This document shows positions 7,534 to 16,733 of a stretch of 64,000 nucleotides of DNA, piece by piece. The translations under genes were made by a program, and so were the position numbers. Positions within the stretch are counted from its first letter, which is position 1, and every line of letters begins with the position of its first letter. The notes under the pieces are model-generated. The model made no database searches, had not been told where the DNA came from, and saw only the letters and a list, made by a program, of their open reading frames with translations. The DNA is from Actinoplanes teichomyceticus ATCC 31121 (GTDB taxonomy: Bacteria > Actinomycetota > Actinomycetes > Mycobacteriales > Micromonosporaceae), in NCBI RefSeq assembly GCF_003711105.1, contig NZ_CP023865.1:3683001-3747000 (forward strand), given 5' to 3'.

Positions 7534-9924
7534 ATGGTGAGCGTCGTGGTCGCGCGGGACAGTGAACAAGCCGGGATGAAGCATGTCGAGGCGTTCTTGT
7601 CATCGGTCGTGAGGTCGACCGCGGACGCCATCGTCGGCTGCGACGCCCAGGGCCGGATCACCGCCTGGAATCCGGCGGCCGAACGGATCTACGGCTACCG
7701 TCGGGAGGAGGTCCACCACCGGCCGGTGAGGATGATGTACCCGCCGGACGTCGCGGAGCGCGACTGGCAGGTGTTCCAGAAGGCGCTGCGCGGGACCCCG
7801 ACCGGCCAGTTGCGCACGGTCCGGTTGCGCAAGGACGGCACCCGGGTCCCGGTCCGGATGTCGTTCGCCCCGATCGAGGGGGTGGACGGGTCGGTGCGGG
7901 GCGTGGTCAGCGTCGCGCACGAGCTGACCGGGGAGATCCGGTCGGAGGCGCGGATGGCGGCGCTGCTGGAGGCCACGCCGGACGCCATCGTCGGCATGGA
8001 CCGCGACGGGCGGATCGTCTTCGCCAACCAGGCGTGCGAGCGGCTGCTCGGCTACCGCCCGGGACAACTGGCCGGGCAACAGGCGCGGATGCTGTTCCCC
8101 GAGGACACCCGGGCCGACATGGTCGAGTTGGGGGAGCAGCTGTTCGCCGATGCCGGGCTGCGCGCGCGGACCACCACGCTGGCCACCCGGATGATGCGCC
8201 GCGACGGCACCGTGCTGCCCGGCGAGACCACGCTCAGCTGGCTCGTCGAGCCCGACGGCGCGCTGCTGATCACGGCGACGCGGGACCTGTCCGAGCTGCG
8301 CCGGGCCGAGTCCCGGTTCCACGACCTGCTGGAGGCGGTCCCGGACGCGATCACCGGCGTCGACCAGCGCGGCCTGATCGTGCTGCTGAACCAGGGCACC
8401 GAACGGCTGCTCGGCCGTCCCCGCGAGCAGCTGCTGGACCGCCCGTACGCGGTGCTGCTGCCGCCGGAGGCGCGCGAGCGCATCGACCGGGAGGTCGCCA
8501 AGGTGTTCGCGGCGCCGTCGCAGCAGCAGCACACGGTGATCTACGCCGACGTGATCCGCCCGGACGGTGTCCGGGTGCCGACCGAGAACAACGTCACCCG
8601 GTACAACAACGGCGCCGAGAACATCCTGCTCGTGGTCAGCCGGGACATCACCGAGCGCGTCACGGCCGAGCGGGAGCGGGCGCGGCTCGCCGAGCAGGTG
8701 GAGCGGGAGCGGACCGAGCAGGCGATGCTGCGGGCGCAACGGCTGGAGGCGCTCGGGCAGCTCGCCGGCGGGGTCGCGCACGACTTCAACAACCTGCTCG
8801 CGGTCATCTCCAACTACGCCGTCCTGCTGGACGACGAGGTCAGCGAGCTGTCCCGCGGCGACCCGCAGCGCTGGCAGCCGTTCGTGGACGATCTGGCCGC
8901 GATCCAGCGCGCGGCCCAGCGCGGCGCGACTCTCACCCAGCAGCTGCTGGCCTTCAGCCGCCGCGACGTCAACCGGCCCGAGGTGCTGGCGCCGGCGATC
9001 GTACTGGAGAATCTGCGGACCCTGCTGCTGACCGCCATCGGTGAGCGCCACGAGCTGTGGATCGACGCGGCGACCGGCCTCTGGCCGGTCCTGCTGGATC
9101 CGGGCCAGCTGGAGCAGATCCTGGTCAATCTGACCGTCAACGCCCGCGACGCGATGCCCGACGGCGGGCTGGTGCACGTCATCGCCGACAACCTGCGCGC
9201 CGGGGAGGCGGAGAGCGACTACCAGCCGCCGCCCGAGCCGGGGCGGCGCTACGTGCGGATCCGGGTCGCCGACACCGGTGTCGGGATGGCGCCCGAGGTC
9301 GCCGCCCGGGCCTTCGAGCCGTTCTTCACCACCAAGCCCAAGGGCCACAGCGCCGGGCTGGGCCTGGCCACCGTCTACGGCATCGTCGGGCAGGCCGGCG
9401 GGTGCCTCGGGGTCACCTCACAGCCGGGGTCCGGGACCACCATGACGGTGCTGCTGCCCGCGACCGACCAGCCGTTGCCGGCCCCGACCGGCCGGACCGG
9501 ACCGGACACCGGGCCGGTCGCGGCGGAGACCGGCGCGGCGGGGCCGCACACCATCCTGCTGGTCGACGACGAGCAGGAGGTACGCGACTCCACCGCCCGG
9601 GTGCTCACCCGCCACGGCTACCGGGTCCTGACCGCCCACGACGGCCCGCACGCGCTGGAGCTGGTGCGGGAGCACCACGACGACATCGACGTGCTGCTCA
9701 CCGACGTGATCATGCCCAGGATGCACGGCGGTGAGCTGGCCGAGCACGTCAGCCGCCTGGTCCCGGGCGTGCGGGTGATCCTGATGTCCGGGTACGCCGA
9801 GCCGCTGCTCGACACCGACCCGCCGACGCACGCGGCCGCCCCGCTGCTGAAGAAGCCGTTCAGCACCGCGGAGCTGCTCCGCGCCGTGCGCGCGGCCGCC
9901 ACCGCCGGCGCGGCCCCGTCCTGA
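7534..9924 (+). CDS. Soluble hybrid histidine kinase: three PAS domains, kinase core, C-terminal receiver
   Basis: 796 residues and no membrane helix. Three PAS domains in series (about 20-125, 140-255, 260-380; each begins STADAIVG, ATPDAIVG or AVPDAITG). The H-box is GGVAHDFNNLLAVISNY (His416), the NtrB-like type common in hybrid kinases. The ATPase domain has NLTVNARDAMPDGG and the G box SAGLGLATVYGIVGQAGG. A receiver (about 675-790) has DDEQEV, phosphoacceptor D724 in LLTDVIMPRMHGG and LLKKPFS. It has no output domain and no adjacent regulator, so phosphate probably passes to a distant partner. GGGAGG lies 13 bp before the ATG. Confidence 0.92.
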   Translation: MVSVVVARDSEQAGMKHVEAFLSSVVRSTADAIVGCDAQGRITAWNPAAERIYGYRREEVHHRPVRMMYPPDVAERDWQVFQKALRGTPTGQLRTVRLRKDGTRVPVRMSFAPIEGVDGSVRGVVSVAHELTGEIRSEARMAALLEATPDAIVGMDRDGRIVFANQACERLLGYRPGQLAGQQARMLFPEDTRADMVELGEQLFADAGLRARTTTLATRMMRRDGTVLPGETTLSWLVEPDGALLITATRDLSELRRAESRFHDLLEAVPDAITGVDQRGLIVLLNQGTERLLGRPREQLLDRPYAVLLPPEARERIDREVAKVFAAPSQQQHTVIYADVIRPDGVRVPTENNVTRYNNGAENILLVVSRDITERVTAERERARLAEQVERERTEQAMLRAQRLEALGQLAGGVAHDFNNLLAVISNYAVLLDDEVSELSRGDPQRWQPFVDDLAAIQRAAQRGATLTQQLLAFSRRDVNRPEVLAPAIVLENLRTLLLTAIGERHELWIDAATGLWPVLLDPGQLEQILVNLTVNARDAMPDGGLVHVIADNLRAGEAESDYQPPPEPGRRYVRIRVADTGVGMAPEVAARAFEPFFTTKPKGHSAGLGLATVYGIVGQAGGCLGVTSQPGSGTTMTVLLPATDQPLPAPTGRTGPDTGPVAAETGAAGPHTILLVDDEQEVRDSTARVLTRHGYRVLTAHDGPHALELVREHHDDIDVLLTDVIMPRMHGGELAEHVSRLVPGVRVILMSGYAEPLLDTDPPTHAAAPLLKKPFSTAELLRAVRAAATAGAAPS

Positions 9925-9953
9925 GCGCGCCCGGTCCCCGAGGCCCGCGCTCA
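9922..9953. terminator. Shared convergent terminator hairpin spanning both stop codons
   Basis: Arms TGAGCGCG (9922-9929) and CGCGCTCA (9946-9953) are perfect complements, and each contains the stop codon of one of the two converging genes (hybrid kinase, monooxygenase). No T-tract follows, as usual for high-GC terminators. Confidence 0.55.
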
Positions 9954-11750
9954 GCCGGCGTGCAGCACCTCGTCGATCCCGCCGTTCTCCCGCCAGTCGC
10001 GCAGCAGCTCGTGGAAGACCACCGGGCCGGGTCCGAAGGAGTTGTTGACCGGGCGCGGCCGGCCCTCGCCGTTGTAGTAGCCGGGGGTGCAGTCGGCCTG
10101 GAACGTGAAGGTGTCCGGGGCGGTCTCGCGGATGGTGTCCACCCAGCGCTGCTCGGCCTCGGCGGTCGGCTCGATCCGGCGGGCGCCGCGACGCGCGGCT
10201 TCGGCGATCACGGCGGCGATGTGGGTGGCCTGCTCCTGCAGGACGTGCACGAAGTTGACGCTGGCGGCGTTCTGCAGGGCGCCGAGGTGGAACAGGTTCG
10301 GGAAGCCGTGGCTGGAGAAGCCGTGCAGGCTGCGGGGCCCGTTGCGCCAGTGATCGAGCAGCGGCAGGCCGTCGCGGCCGTGGACCGGCAGGGTGCCGGA
10401 GACGACGCCGGAGATGCCGACCTCGAAGCCGGTGGCGAAGATGACGCAGTCGACCTCGTACCGCTGCTGGCCGACGACGACGGCGGTCTCGGTCAGCGCG
10501 GTGATCCCGCCGGTGTCGGCGGTGTCGACGAGGGTGACGTCCGGCCGGTTGAAGGTCTGCAGGTAGAGGTCGCTGAAGGTGGGGCGTTTGCACATGTACC
10601 GGTACCAGGGCTTGAGCAGCTCGGCGGTGGCCGGGTCGGTGACGATCTCGTCGACCCGGGCGCGGATCTGGTCCATCTTGCGGAAGTCGGCGAGCTCGTC
10701 GAGGTGGTCGCGTTCCTCGGCGGAGATGGTCGGGTCCAGCGTGCCGGTGAGCATCTGCCGTTGCAGCCGGGCGGTGGCGGTCCAGCCGTCGTCGATCAGG
10801 TCCTGGTCGGCGTGGCCGCCGGTGACGATGGTCAGGAAGTTGTCCATCCGCTCCCGCTGCCAGCCCGGCTTCAGCGTCGCCGCCCAGGCGGGGTCGATCG
10901 GGCGGTTGTCGCGGACGTCGACCGACGACGGGGTGCGCTGGAAGACGTACAGGTGCTCGGCGTCGCGGGCGACGTGCGGGATCACCTGGATGCCGGTGGC
11001 GCCGGTGCCGACCACACCGACCCGCTTGCCGGCGAGCTTGTGCAGGCCGCCGTCCTGGTCGCCGCCGGTGTAGCCGTAGTCCCAGCGGCTGGTGTGGAAG
11101 GTGTGGCCGCGGAACGTCTCGATGCCCGGGATGCCGGGCAGTTTCGGCTGGGTCAGGGTGCCGGAGGAGACCATCACGTAGCGGGCGCGGAACCGGTCGC
11201 CGCGGTCGGTGGTCACGGTCCACTCGGCCGTGTCGTCGTTCCAGCGCAGCTCGGTGGCCCGGGTGTGGAACAGCGCGTCGGCGTAGAGGTCGAACTGCTT
11301 GGCGATCGCCATGGCGTGCCGGCGGATCTCCTCGCCCGGGGCGTAGCGCCACTGCGGGACGTAGCCGACCTCTTCCAGCAGCGGCATGTAGACGGTCGAC
11401 TCGATGTCGCAGTGGATGCCGGGGTAGCGGTTCCAGTACCAGGTGCCGCCGAAGTCGCCGGCCTCGTCGAGCATCCGGATGTCGCGTACCCCGGCCTGCC
11501 GCAGCCGGGCCCCGGTCAGCAGACCGCCGAACCCGCCGCCGATGACCAGCGCCTCGACCCGGTCGTGCACCGGTTCCCGCTCGGTGCGCTCGGTGTACGG
11601 GTCGGTCGCGTAGTAGCCGAACTCGCCCGCGGCCCGCCGGTACTGACCGGTGCCCTCGGGCCGGATGCGGCGGTCCCGTTCCCGCTGGTAGCGAGCGCGC
11701 AGTGCCGCCAGTTCGTCGGGCCGGTAGCGGTGCGGGGAGTGGGGGGACAT
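9951..11750 (-). CDS. Flavin-containing Baeyer-Villiger monooxygenase
   Basis: 599 residues. FAD-binding GGGFGG (71-76), NADPH-binding VVGTGATG, and the Baeyer-Villiger fingerprint [12 protein letters not shown] (212-223; consensus FxGxxxHxxxW[P/D]) plus the ATG motif IFATGFEVG. The N-terminal extension before the Rossmann motif and [17 protein letters not shown] are typical of cyclohexanone/phenylacetone-type (type I) enzymes, which insert oxygen next to a ketone using NADPH and O2. ATG 11750 is preferred over GTG 11765 because AAAGGG sits 6 bp upstream of it. It is divergent from the ferredoxin pair; the substrate is unknown. Confidence 0.93.
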   Translation of the reverse strand: MSPHSPHRYRPDELAALRARYQRERDRRIRPEGTGQYRRAAGEFGYYATDPYTERTEREPVHDRVEALVIGGGFGGLLTGARLRQAGVRDIRMLDEAGDFGGTWYWNRYPGIHCDIESTVYMPLLEEVGYVPQWRYAPGEEIRRHAMAIAKQFDLYADALFHTRATELRWNDDTAEWTVTTDRGDRFRARYVMVSSGTLTQPKLPGIPGIETFRGHTFHTSRWDYGYTGGDQDGGLHKLAGKRVGVVGTGATGIQVIPHVARDAEHLYVFQRTPSSVDVRDNRPIDPAWAATLKPGWQRERMDNFLTIVTGGHADQDLIDDGWTATARLQRQMLTGTLDPTISAEERDHLDELADFRKMDQIRARVDEIVTDPATAELLKPWYRYMCKRPTFSDLYLQTFNRPDVTLVDTADTGGITALTETAVVVGQQRYEVDCVIFATGFEVGISGVVSGTLPVHGRDGLPLLDHWRNGPRSLHGFSSHGFPNLFHLGALQNAASVNFVHVLQEQATHIAAVIAEAARRGARRIEPTAEAEQRWVDTIRETAPDTFTFQADCTPGYYNGEGRPRPVNNSFGPGPVVFHELLRDWRENGGIDEVLHAG

Positions 11751-12111
11751 GCGCAGCCCTTTCACGGCGATCGTCCGGTGTGGTCAGAGCCAACCCAAGG
11801 GCCTTATTTAAAGCAACTGATTGAGTGTGAATGTGGCCCAGCGCACTCTAGCGCCACGAAATGTCTTCCCGCGGAACCCGGCGAGCCGTGCGCCGGTGTC
11901 CCACCGCCCCGGGGCTCACCGGAGGCGGCGGTGAGCTGGATCACGCTAGGGTGCTGTCAGGCTCGTGTCCGGAGGCGGTCAGCGCGCTCTGCTTGCATGG
12001 GATCGTGCGGGACGCCCGAGCGCGCGCGGCGGGATCCGGGTGCTGCCCGGCGGCGCGGCCGCGCATCCGGTCAGCGGGACCAGCCGGCGCCGGTCACCCA
12101 GGGAGGACGAT
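11751..12111. other. Intergenic region between divergent monooxygenase and ferredoxin genes
   Basis: No gene seen. A short AT-rich island at about 11,803-11,835 (CTTATTTAAAGCAACTGATT) stands out and probably holds the monooxygenase promoter. The rest is GC-rich, ending in the strong GGGAGGA ribosome-binding site of the ferredoxin gene. Confidence 0.5.
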
Positions 12112-12312
12112 GTGCTGACAGTGGAGCTCGACGAGTCCAGGTGCGCCGCGACCGGGCAGTGTGTCCTGGCCGCTCCGGACGTCTTCGACCAGCGCGACGA
12201 CGACGGCGTCGCGGTCGTCCTGGACGATGCGCCCGGCCGGGAGCGGCACGGCGCGGTGCGCACGGCGGCCGCGGCCTGCCCGGCCGCCGCCATCCGCCTG
12301 GTCGAGTCGTGA
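12112..12312 (+). CDS. Small [3Fe-4S]-type ferredoxin
   Basis: 66 residues from GTG behind GGGAGGA. Cluster ligands are C11 and C17 (CAATGQC) and C56 followed by Pro (AAACPAAAI), so only three cysteines: the pattern of [3Fe-4S] ferredoxins that feed cytochromes P450. Its last bases overlap the reductase start (GTGA), so the pair is co-translated. No P450 gene is adjacent; the neighbouring Baeyer-Villiger enzyme takes electrons directly from NADPH, so the true acceptor is probably elsewhere. Confidence 0.9.
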   Translation: MLTVELDESRCAATGQCVLAAPDVFDQRDDDGVAVVLDDAPGRERHGAVRTAAAACPAAAIRLVES

Positions 12313-13433
12313 ACCGGATCGTCGTGGCCGGCGCCTCCGCCGCCGGCCTCACCGCCGCCGAGACGCTGCGCCGCGAGGGGTTCGACGGCACGATCACGGT
12401 GGTCGGCGAGGAGGTCGATCCGCCGTACGACCGGCCACCGCTGTCCAAGCAGGTCCTCGCCGGTGCGTGGGACGCCGACCGGCTCGCCCTGCGCACCCGC
12501 GAGCAGCTCGCCGGCCTGCGCCTGGACCTGCGGCTCGGCACGCGGGCGGTCGCGCTGGACACCGCGGCACGCGCGGTGCGGCTGGCCGACGGCGCCGACC
12601 TGCCCTACGACGGGCTGATCATCGCCACCGGGGTGCGGCCGCGGCGGCTGCCCGGGGACGGCGGGCACGTGCTGCGTACCGTCGGCGACGCCCTCGCCCT
12701 GCGCCGCCACCTGCGTCCCGGCACCCGGCTGGCGGTCGTCGGCGCCGGGTTCCTCGGCGCGGAGTGCGCCGCGGTCGCCCGGGGCCTCGGCTGCGACGTG
12801 GTGCTCCTGGAGCCGGCGCCGGTGCCGCTCGCGCACGCGGTCGGCGAGCCGATCGGTCGGATGCTGTCCGAGGTGCACCGCGAGCACGGCGTCGACCTGC
12901 GCACCGGGGTCGCGGTCGGCTCCCTCGCCGACGAGGCGCCGGCCGGCGCCGACGTGGTGCTGGTCGCCATCGGATCGCAGCCCAACACCGAGTGGCTGGC
13001 CGGCAGCGGCCTCACGCTCGACGACGGGGTGGTCTGCGACCAGCACTGCGCCGCCGCTCCGGACGTCTACGCCGCCGGTGACGTCGCCCGCTGGCACAAC
13101 CCGCTGTTCGGGGTGGCGATGCGCATCGAGCACCGGACGAACGCCGCCGAGCAGGGCATGGCCGCCGCCCGCAACCTGCTGCACCCGCAGGCGCGCAAAC
13201 CGTTCGCCCCGGTGCCCTACTTCTGGTCCGACCAGTACGACTTGAAGATCCACGCCTACGGCTACCTGCGTGGTCACGACACCGTGTCGATCGTCGAGGG
13301 ATCGGTGGAGCAGCGGCACTTCCTGGCCGCCTATCACCGCGCCGGCCGGCTGGTCGGCGCCCTGGCCGTCGGCCTGCCGCCCAAGGCCATCCGCCCGTGG
13401 CGGCAGGCCGTCGCGCTGGGCGTGGCGCCGTGA
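12309..13433 (+). CDS. NAD(P)H-dependent ferredoxin reductase (FAD)
   Basis: 374 residues from a GTG overlapping the ferredoxin stop. FAD motif VVAGASAAGLTAAE at the N-terminus, PYDRPPLSKQ typical of rubredoxin/putidaredoxin-type reductases, NAD motif VVGAGFLGAE (about 140), second FAD motif VYAAGDVARW (about 255), and a C-terminal reductase domain with PYFWSDQYDLKIHAYG. It transfers electrons from NAD(P)H through FAD to the ferredoxin encoded just upstream. Confidence 0.94.
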   Translation: MNRIVVAGASAAGLTAAETLRREGFDGTITVVGEEVDPPYDRPPLSKQVLAGAWDADRLALRTREQLAGLRLDLRLGTRAVALDTAARAVRLADGADLPYDGLIIATGVRPRRLPGDGGHVLRTVGDALALRRHLRPGTRLAVVGAGFLGAECAAVARGLGCDVVLLEPAPVPLAHAVGEPIGRMLSEVHREHGVDLRTGVAVGSLADEAPAGADVVLVAIGSQPNTEWLAGSGLTLDDGVVCDQHCAAAPDVYAAGDVARWHNPLFGVAMRIEHRTNAAEQGMAAARNLLHPQARKPFAPVPYFWSDQYDLKIHAYGYLRGHDTVSIVEGSVEQRHFLAAYHRAGRLVGALAVGLPPKAIRPWRQAVALGVAP

Positions 13434-13452
13434 ACCGCCCCGGCCCGCGCCG

Positions 13453-13473
13453 CCCGGTCCCGATCAGACCGGG
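13453..13473. terminator. Convergent terminator hairpin
   Basis: Arms CCCGGTC and GACCGGG with a 7-nt loop in the 30-bp gap between the reductase and TetR stops. It can serve both directions. Confidence 0.5.
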
Positions 13474-14090
13474 CTGACCGGAGCCCGGTACACGCCCTCG
13501 ATCGCGTCGATCAGGCCGCTCGCGGTGGCGGCCCAGTCCGGCGCGGCGGTCCGCTCGCGCTGCGCGCAGAAATGCACGATCAGCGTACGGACCATGTCGT
13601 CGCGCTCGGAGCGCACCGCGGCCGGCAGGTCGGGCAGGCACCGGTGCAGCGCCGCGGTCACCGTGCCCAGCAGCGACTCCTCGCCGATCTCGGCGGCGGC
13701 CAGCTCGCGCAGCGCCGGCTCGGTGATCACCTGGGCGGCGAAGCGGGCGTACCAGCTCGGCGTGCCCAGCGACGTCAGATGCTCGGTGAACGGCAGCACC
13801 ACGCAGGCCACCCAGTCGCGCAGGTCGGTGCTGCCGGCGCACCGCGCGATCAGCCCGGCGCGCCGGGCGTCCATGGCCTCCGAGTGCCGGCGCACGATGG
13901 CCCGCACCAGGCCGGCCTTCGTACCGAAGTGGTAGTGCACCGCGGCGGTGTTGCCCTGGTCGGCGGCCTCGCTGATCTGCCGGTTGGAGGTGGCGAAGAC
14001 ACCGTGCTCGGCGAACAGCCGCTCGGCCGTCTCGATGATGCGCTGACGGGTGTGCTCCACCCGCCGGGTCCCGTCCATCTTCGCCGACAT
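13464..14090 (-). CDS. TetR/AcrR-family transcriptional regulator
   Basis: 208 residues. The N-terminal TetR HTH reads RQRIIETAERLFAEHGVFATSNRQISEAADQGNTAAVHYHFGTKAGL (residues about 15-60, quoted here only as the HTH start RQRIIETAERLFAEHG and end VHYHFGTKAG). The ligand domain is not diagnostic. It is convergent with the ferredoxin reductase gene and may control the oxidoreductase cluster, but no operator was identified. Confidence 0.9.
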   Translation of the reverse strand: MSAKMDGTRRVEHTRQRIIETAERLFAEHGVFATSNRQISEAADQGNTAAVHYHFGTKAGLVRAIVRRHSEAMDARRAGLIARCAGSTDLRDWVACVVLPFTEHLTSLGTPSWYARFAAQVITEPALRELAAAEIGEESLLGTVTAALHRCLPDLPAAVRSERDDMVRTLIVHFCAQRERTAAPDWAATASGLIDAIEGVYRAPVSPV

Positions 14091-14236
14091 CCGTTCTGGT
14101 GGTCGTCCCGCGCAGGGCGCGATCCTACCGTGCGGGTCGCGTCACCGCGTGTCGCCGGCCGGCCGCGACGGCGGGCGGCCGGTTCCGCGGCGCGACATCG
14201 TCTACTTCGGCCGGCCGCGCGGTGAGTCGCCGCCGG

Positions 14237-14278
14237 ACCGGCCACCACGTCCGGACAGGCCCGGACGTGGTGGCCGGT
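14237..14278. terminator. Strong hairpin terminator after the PD-(D/E)XK gene
   Basis: An 18-bp perfect stem (ACCGGCCACCACGTCCGG against its complement) with a 6-nt loop ends 6 bp beyond the minus-strand stop at 14,284. Confidence 0.75.
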
Positions 14279-14283
14279 GCGGA

Positions 14284-15375
14284 TCAGTCTCCGGCCCGGT
14301 CGGTCTCCGCGTCCTCGTCGTCGGCCACCGCGGCGCCCCGCCGCGCCCGCTCGGCGCGGGCCGCCCGCAGCAGCGGGGCCAGCCCGGCGAACCACTCGAC
14401 CGTCTCCTCGATCACCTGATCGCGGGTCGCGCCGGCACGCAGCGGCACCGGCACGGCGCACCCGTCCCTGAGCTCGACGAGGCCGTGCCGGCGCAGCGCC
14501 TCCCGGGCCACCCCGGCGCCCCGCCACCAGCGCAGCCACCACGGGCTGACCCCGTACTCGGCCTGCAGCGCGGGGCTGACCTGGAAGGCCGTCCAGTGCC
14601 CGCCGAGGTGAACGACGCAGCCGACGGCCGAGCCGGCACGCGACGGCGCGTTCTTCCCGGCCCGGTCCAGGACGCCCCGGCGCTGCGCGCGCTCACGGAC
14701 GTCGGCGGTGAGCCGGTACAGCTCGTGCTGCCGCCGCGGCGTCTCCTGGTCGGTGATCTGCTCGACGGTCCAGGGGACGAACGCGTTCCGGTCGACGGCG
14801 TCGACGAAATGCTTCAGCTGCCGGACGTCCTCGGCCAGTTCCCGGCCGCCCGCGGGTTCGAGGGTCGCGCACAGCGCCGGCCAGGACACCAGCGCCACGC
14901 CCTGACCGGCGCCGGTACGCGCGAACCGCCACGTCACGGCGTCGGCGGCGGGCATCTCCTGCGCGCCGCTGAGCCGCAGCACCTCCCGCCACAGCTGAGT
15001 GGCGCGCCGGGGCGGGCACACCCACAGCAGCACGCCGGGGCACCGGTGCCCCGGGTCCCGCAGCCGGTGTTCCCGCTCCAGCCGGCGAAGATAGCCGCCG
15101 TCGGCCTGCGCCTCGGTCAGGCCGGCCCAGAACTTGCCCTCGACGACCAGCACCTCCCGGTCGTGGTGCAGTCCCAGCACGTCGGGGCGGGTCCCCTCGC
15201 TGCCGCGCTGGGTGACGAAGCGGATCTCCTCCGGCAGTTCCGGGAAGCCGGTCCGCAGGGCGGCGGTGAACGCCCGGGCGGCGTCCGGATCCTCCAGAAC
15301 CAGTCCGAGCGCGTCGGTGCCGGTCTTCTCCTGCGGCCCGCCGGTGTGGGCGGCGAGACGGGCGAGCAAGGGCAT
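14284..15375 (-). CDS. Orphan PD-(D/E)XK nuclease-fold protein
   Basis: 363 residues. Near the N-terminus the residues P64-D65 (RPDVLGL), then E79-x-K81 (VVEGKFW), then Q90 fit the PD-(D/E)XK catalytic core with a following Gln. The opening EKTGTDALGLVLEDP resembles uncharacterised proteins of this superfamily. The rest (about 100-363) has tryptophan-rich segments (WWLRWWRG) and no recognised domain. ATG 15,375 is chosen over upstream codons because AGGAGG lies 8 bp before it. It is monocistronic, with a strong hairpin after it and no methyltransferase or other defence gene nearby. Role unknown; a restriction-like or DNA-repair role is possible. Confidence 0.75.
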   Translation of the reverse strand: MPLLARLAAHTGGPQEKTGTDALGLVLEDPDAARAFTAALRTGFPELPEEIRFVTQRGSEGTRPDVLGLHHDREVLVVEGKFWAGLTEAQADGGYLRRLEREHRLRDPGHRCPGVLLWVCPPRRATQLWREVLRLSGAQEMPAADAVTWRFARTGAGQGVALVSWPALCATLEPAGGRELAEDVRQLKHFVDAVDRNAFVPWTVEQITDQETPRRQHELYRLTADVRERAQRRGVLDRAGKNAPSRAGSAVGCVVHLGGHWTAFQVSPALQAEYGVSPWWLRWWRGAGVAREALRRHGLVELRDGCAVPVPLRAGATRDQVIEETVEWFAGLAPLLRAARAERARRGAAVADDEDAETDRAGD

Positions 15376-15557
15376 GGTCGGGGTCCTCCTGCGGTGCCGG
15401 CCGGCGGGGTCGCGGCCCATCCTCGCAGGGCGCGCCGCACCGGGGTACGCCGGTGGACGGCCGGGCCGCCCGCGCACCGCGCTCCGGCCGGCGGCCTCGG
15501 GCCGGCGCTCGCCGCTGGATCCGACGCCGTGGCCGCTGCCCGCCCGGCCACCCGGGC

Positions 15558-16685
15558 TCAGTGCGGGTGGACCCGCCGCCCGGCCGGTGCGGCGCCGCGG
15601 TGGATCGGGCCGTGCGACTCGTCGCAGTGCGGCTCGTCGCCGGCCGCTCCGACGACCTCGTCAGCGTGATCGACCTGCAGGGTGGTGTGCCGGATGTCGT
15701 GCCGGTCGTGCAGCAGCCGCTCCAGCAGCCCGCGGATGGTGTGACAGTCGGCGTGGTCGGCGACGATGACGTGCGCGGACAGGGCGGCCTGACCGGAGGT
15801 GATCTGCCACAGGTGCAGATCGTGGATCTCGGCGACCGCCGGGACGGCGGCGAGTTCGGCGCCGATCGCGTCGACGTCGACACCGTGCGGCGCGGCCTCC
15901 AGCAGGACCCGGCCGGAGTCGCGCAGCAGCCGCACCCCGGCGGTGGCCATCAGCGCGACCACGATCAGCGAGGCGATCGCGTCGGCCCGGGCGAAGCCGG
16001 TGAACACCATGACGACACCGGCGACCAGGGTGGCGGCGAACGCGAACAGGTCGTTGAGGATGTGCTGGTAGGCGCCCTCGACGTTGAGGCTGGTGCGGTT
16101 GGCGCGCGACATGCACCAGGCGGCCGCGACGTTGACCACCACCCCGACGGCGGCGGTGGCGAGCACCAGTCCGCCGGCGACCTGCGGCGGCGCCAGCAAC
16201 CGCTGGACCGCCTCGTAGCCGAGCCAGCCGCCGAGCAGCAGCAGGGTCAGCCCGTTGGCCTGCGCGGAGAGGATCTCGGCGCGTTTCAGGCCGTACGTGT
16301 AACCGCCCTTCGGCGGCCGGGCGGCCAGCCGCATGGCGATCAGGGCGAGGACGATCGCGGCCGCGTCGGTGAGCATGTGCGCGGCGTCGGAGAGCAGCGC
16401 GAGGGAGCGGGCGACGACACCGACGACGACCTCGCCGGCCATGAACACGGTGATCAGGGCGAGGGCCGCGGTCAGCCAGCGCCGGTCGGCATCGGCCCGC
16501 ACCCCGTGGTCGTGTCCGGCGTGCCCGCCGTGCGCTGCGTGCCCGCCGTGCGCTGCGTGCCCGCCGTGCGTTGCGTGCCCGCCGTGCGCTGCGTGCCCGT
16601 CGTGCGCTGGGTGCCCGTCGTGCGCTGCGTGCCCGCGGTGTGCGGCGGCGACGTGCTCGTGGTCGTGCCGGTGATTGCTGGACAT
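15558..16685 (-). CDS. Cation diffusion facilitator (Zn/Cd/Co efflux) with histidine-rich N-terminus
   Basis: 375 residues. The first 60 contain 20 histidines, one every third residue from 16 to 58 (units HAAHGG), a probable metal-collecting tail. Six membrane helices follow, with CDF metal-site motifs in helix 2 (LLSDAAHMLTDAAA) and helix 5 (AYQHILNDLFAF, HxxxD), and a cytosolic C-terminal domain (about 265-345). The tail ends in more His/Cys (DEPHCDESHG). It should export Zn2+ or similar ions in exchange for protons. It is the last gene of an arsR-CDF-CDF operon; GAGGGA precedes the ATG. The His tail is encoded by an 18-bp tandem repeat (about 16,518-16,640). Confidence 0.93.
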   Translation of the reverse strand: MSSNHRHDHEHVAAAHRGHAAHDGHPAHDGHAAHGGHATHGGHAAHGGHAAHGGHAGHDHGVRADADRRWLTAALALITVFMAGEVVVGVVARSLALLSDAAHMLTDAAAIVLALIAMRLAARPPKGGYTYGLKRAEILSAQANGLTLLLLGGWLGYEAVQRLLAPPQVAGGLVLATAAVGVVVNVAAAWCMSRANRTSLNVEGAYQHILNDLFAFAATLVAGVVMVFTGFARADAIASLIVVALMATAGVRLLRDSGRVLLEAAPHGVDVDAIGAELAAVPAVAEIHDLHLWQITSGQAALSAHVIVADHADCHTIRGLLERLLHDRHDIRHTTLQVDHADEVVGAAGDEPHCDESHGPIHRGAAPAGRRVHPH

Positions 16686-16733
16686 GGCGTTCCCTCAGCT
16701 TGATCGTCGACAGGGCGGTCCTGAATTACTGAA

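Noticed and set aside
9960..12300. Very long plus-strand frame across the monooxygenase gene leading into the ferredoxin reductase
   Set aside because: It is the antisense of a well-supported Baeyer-Villiger monooxygenase and has no recognisable domain; GC-rich DNA leaves such frames open.
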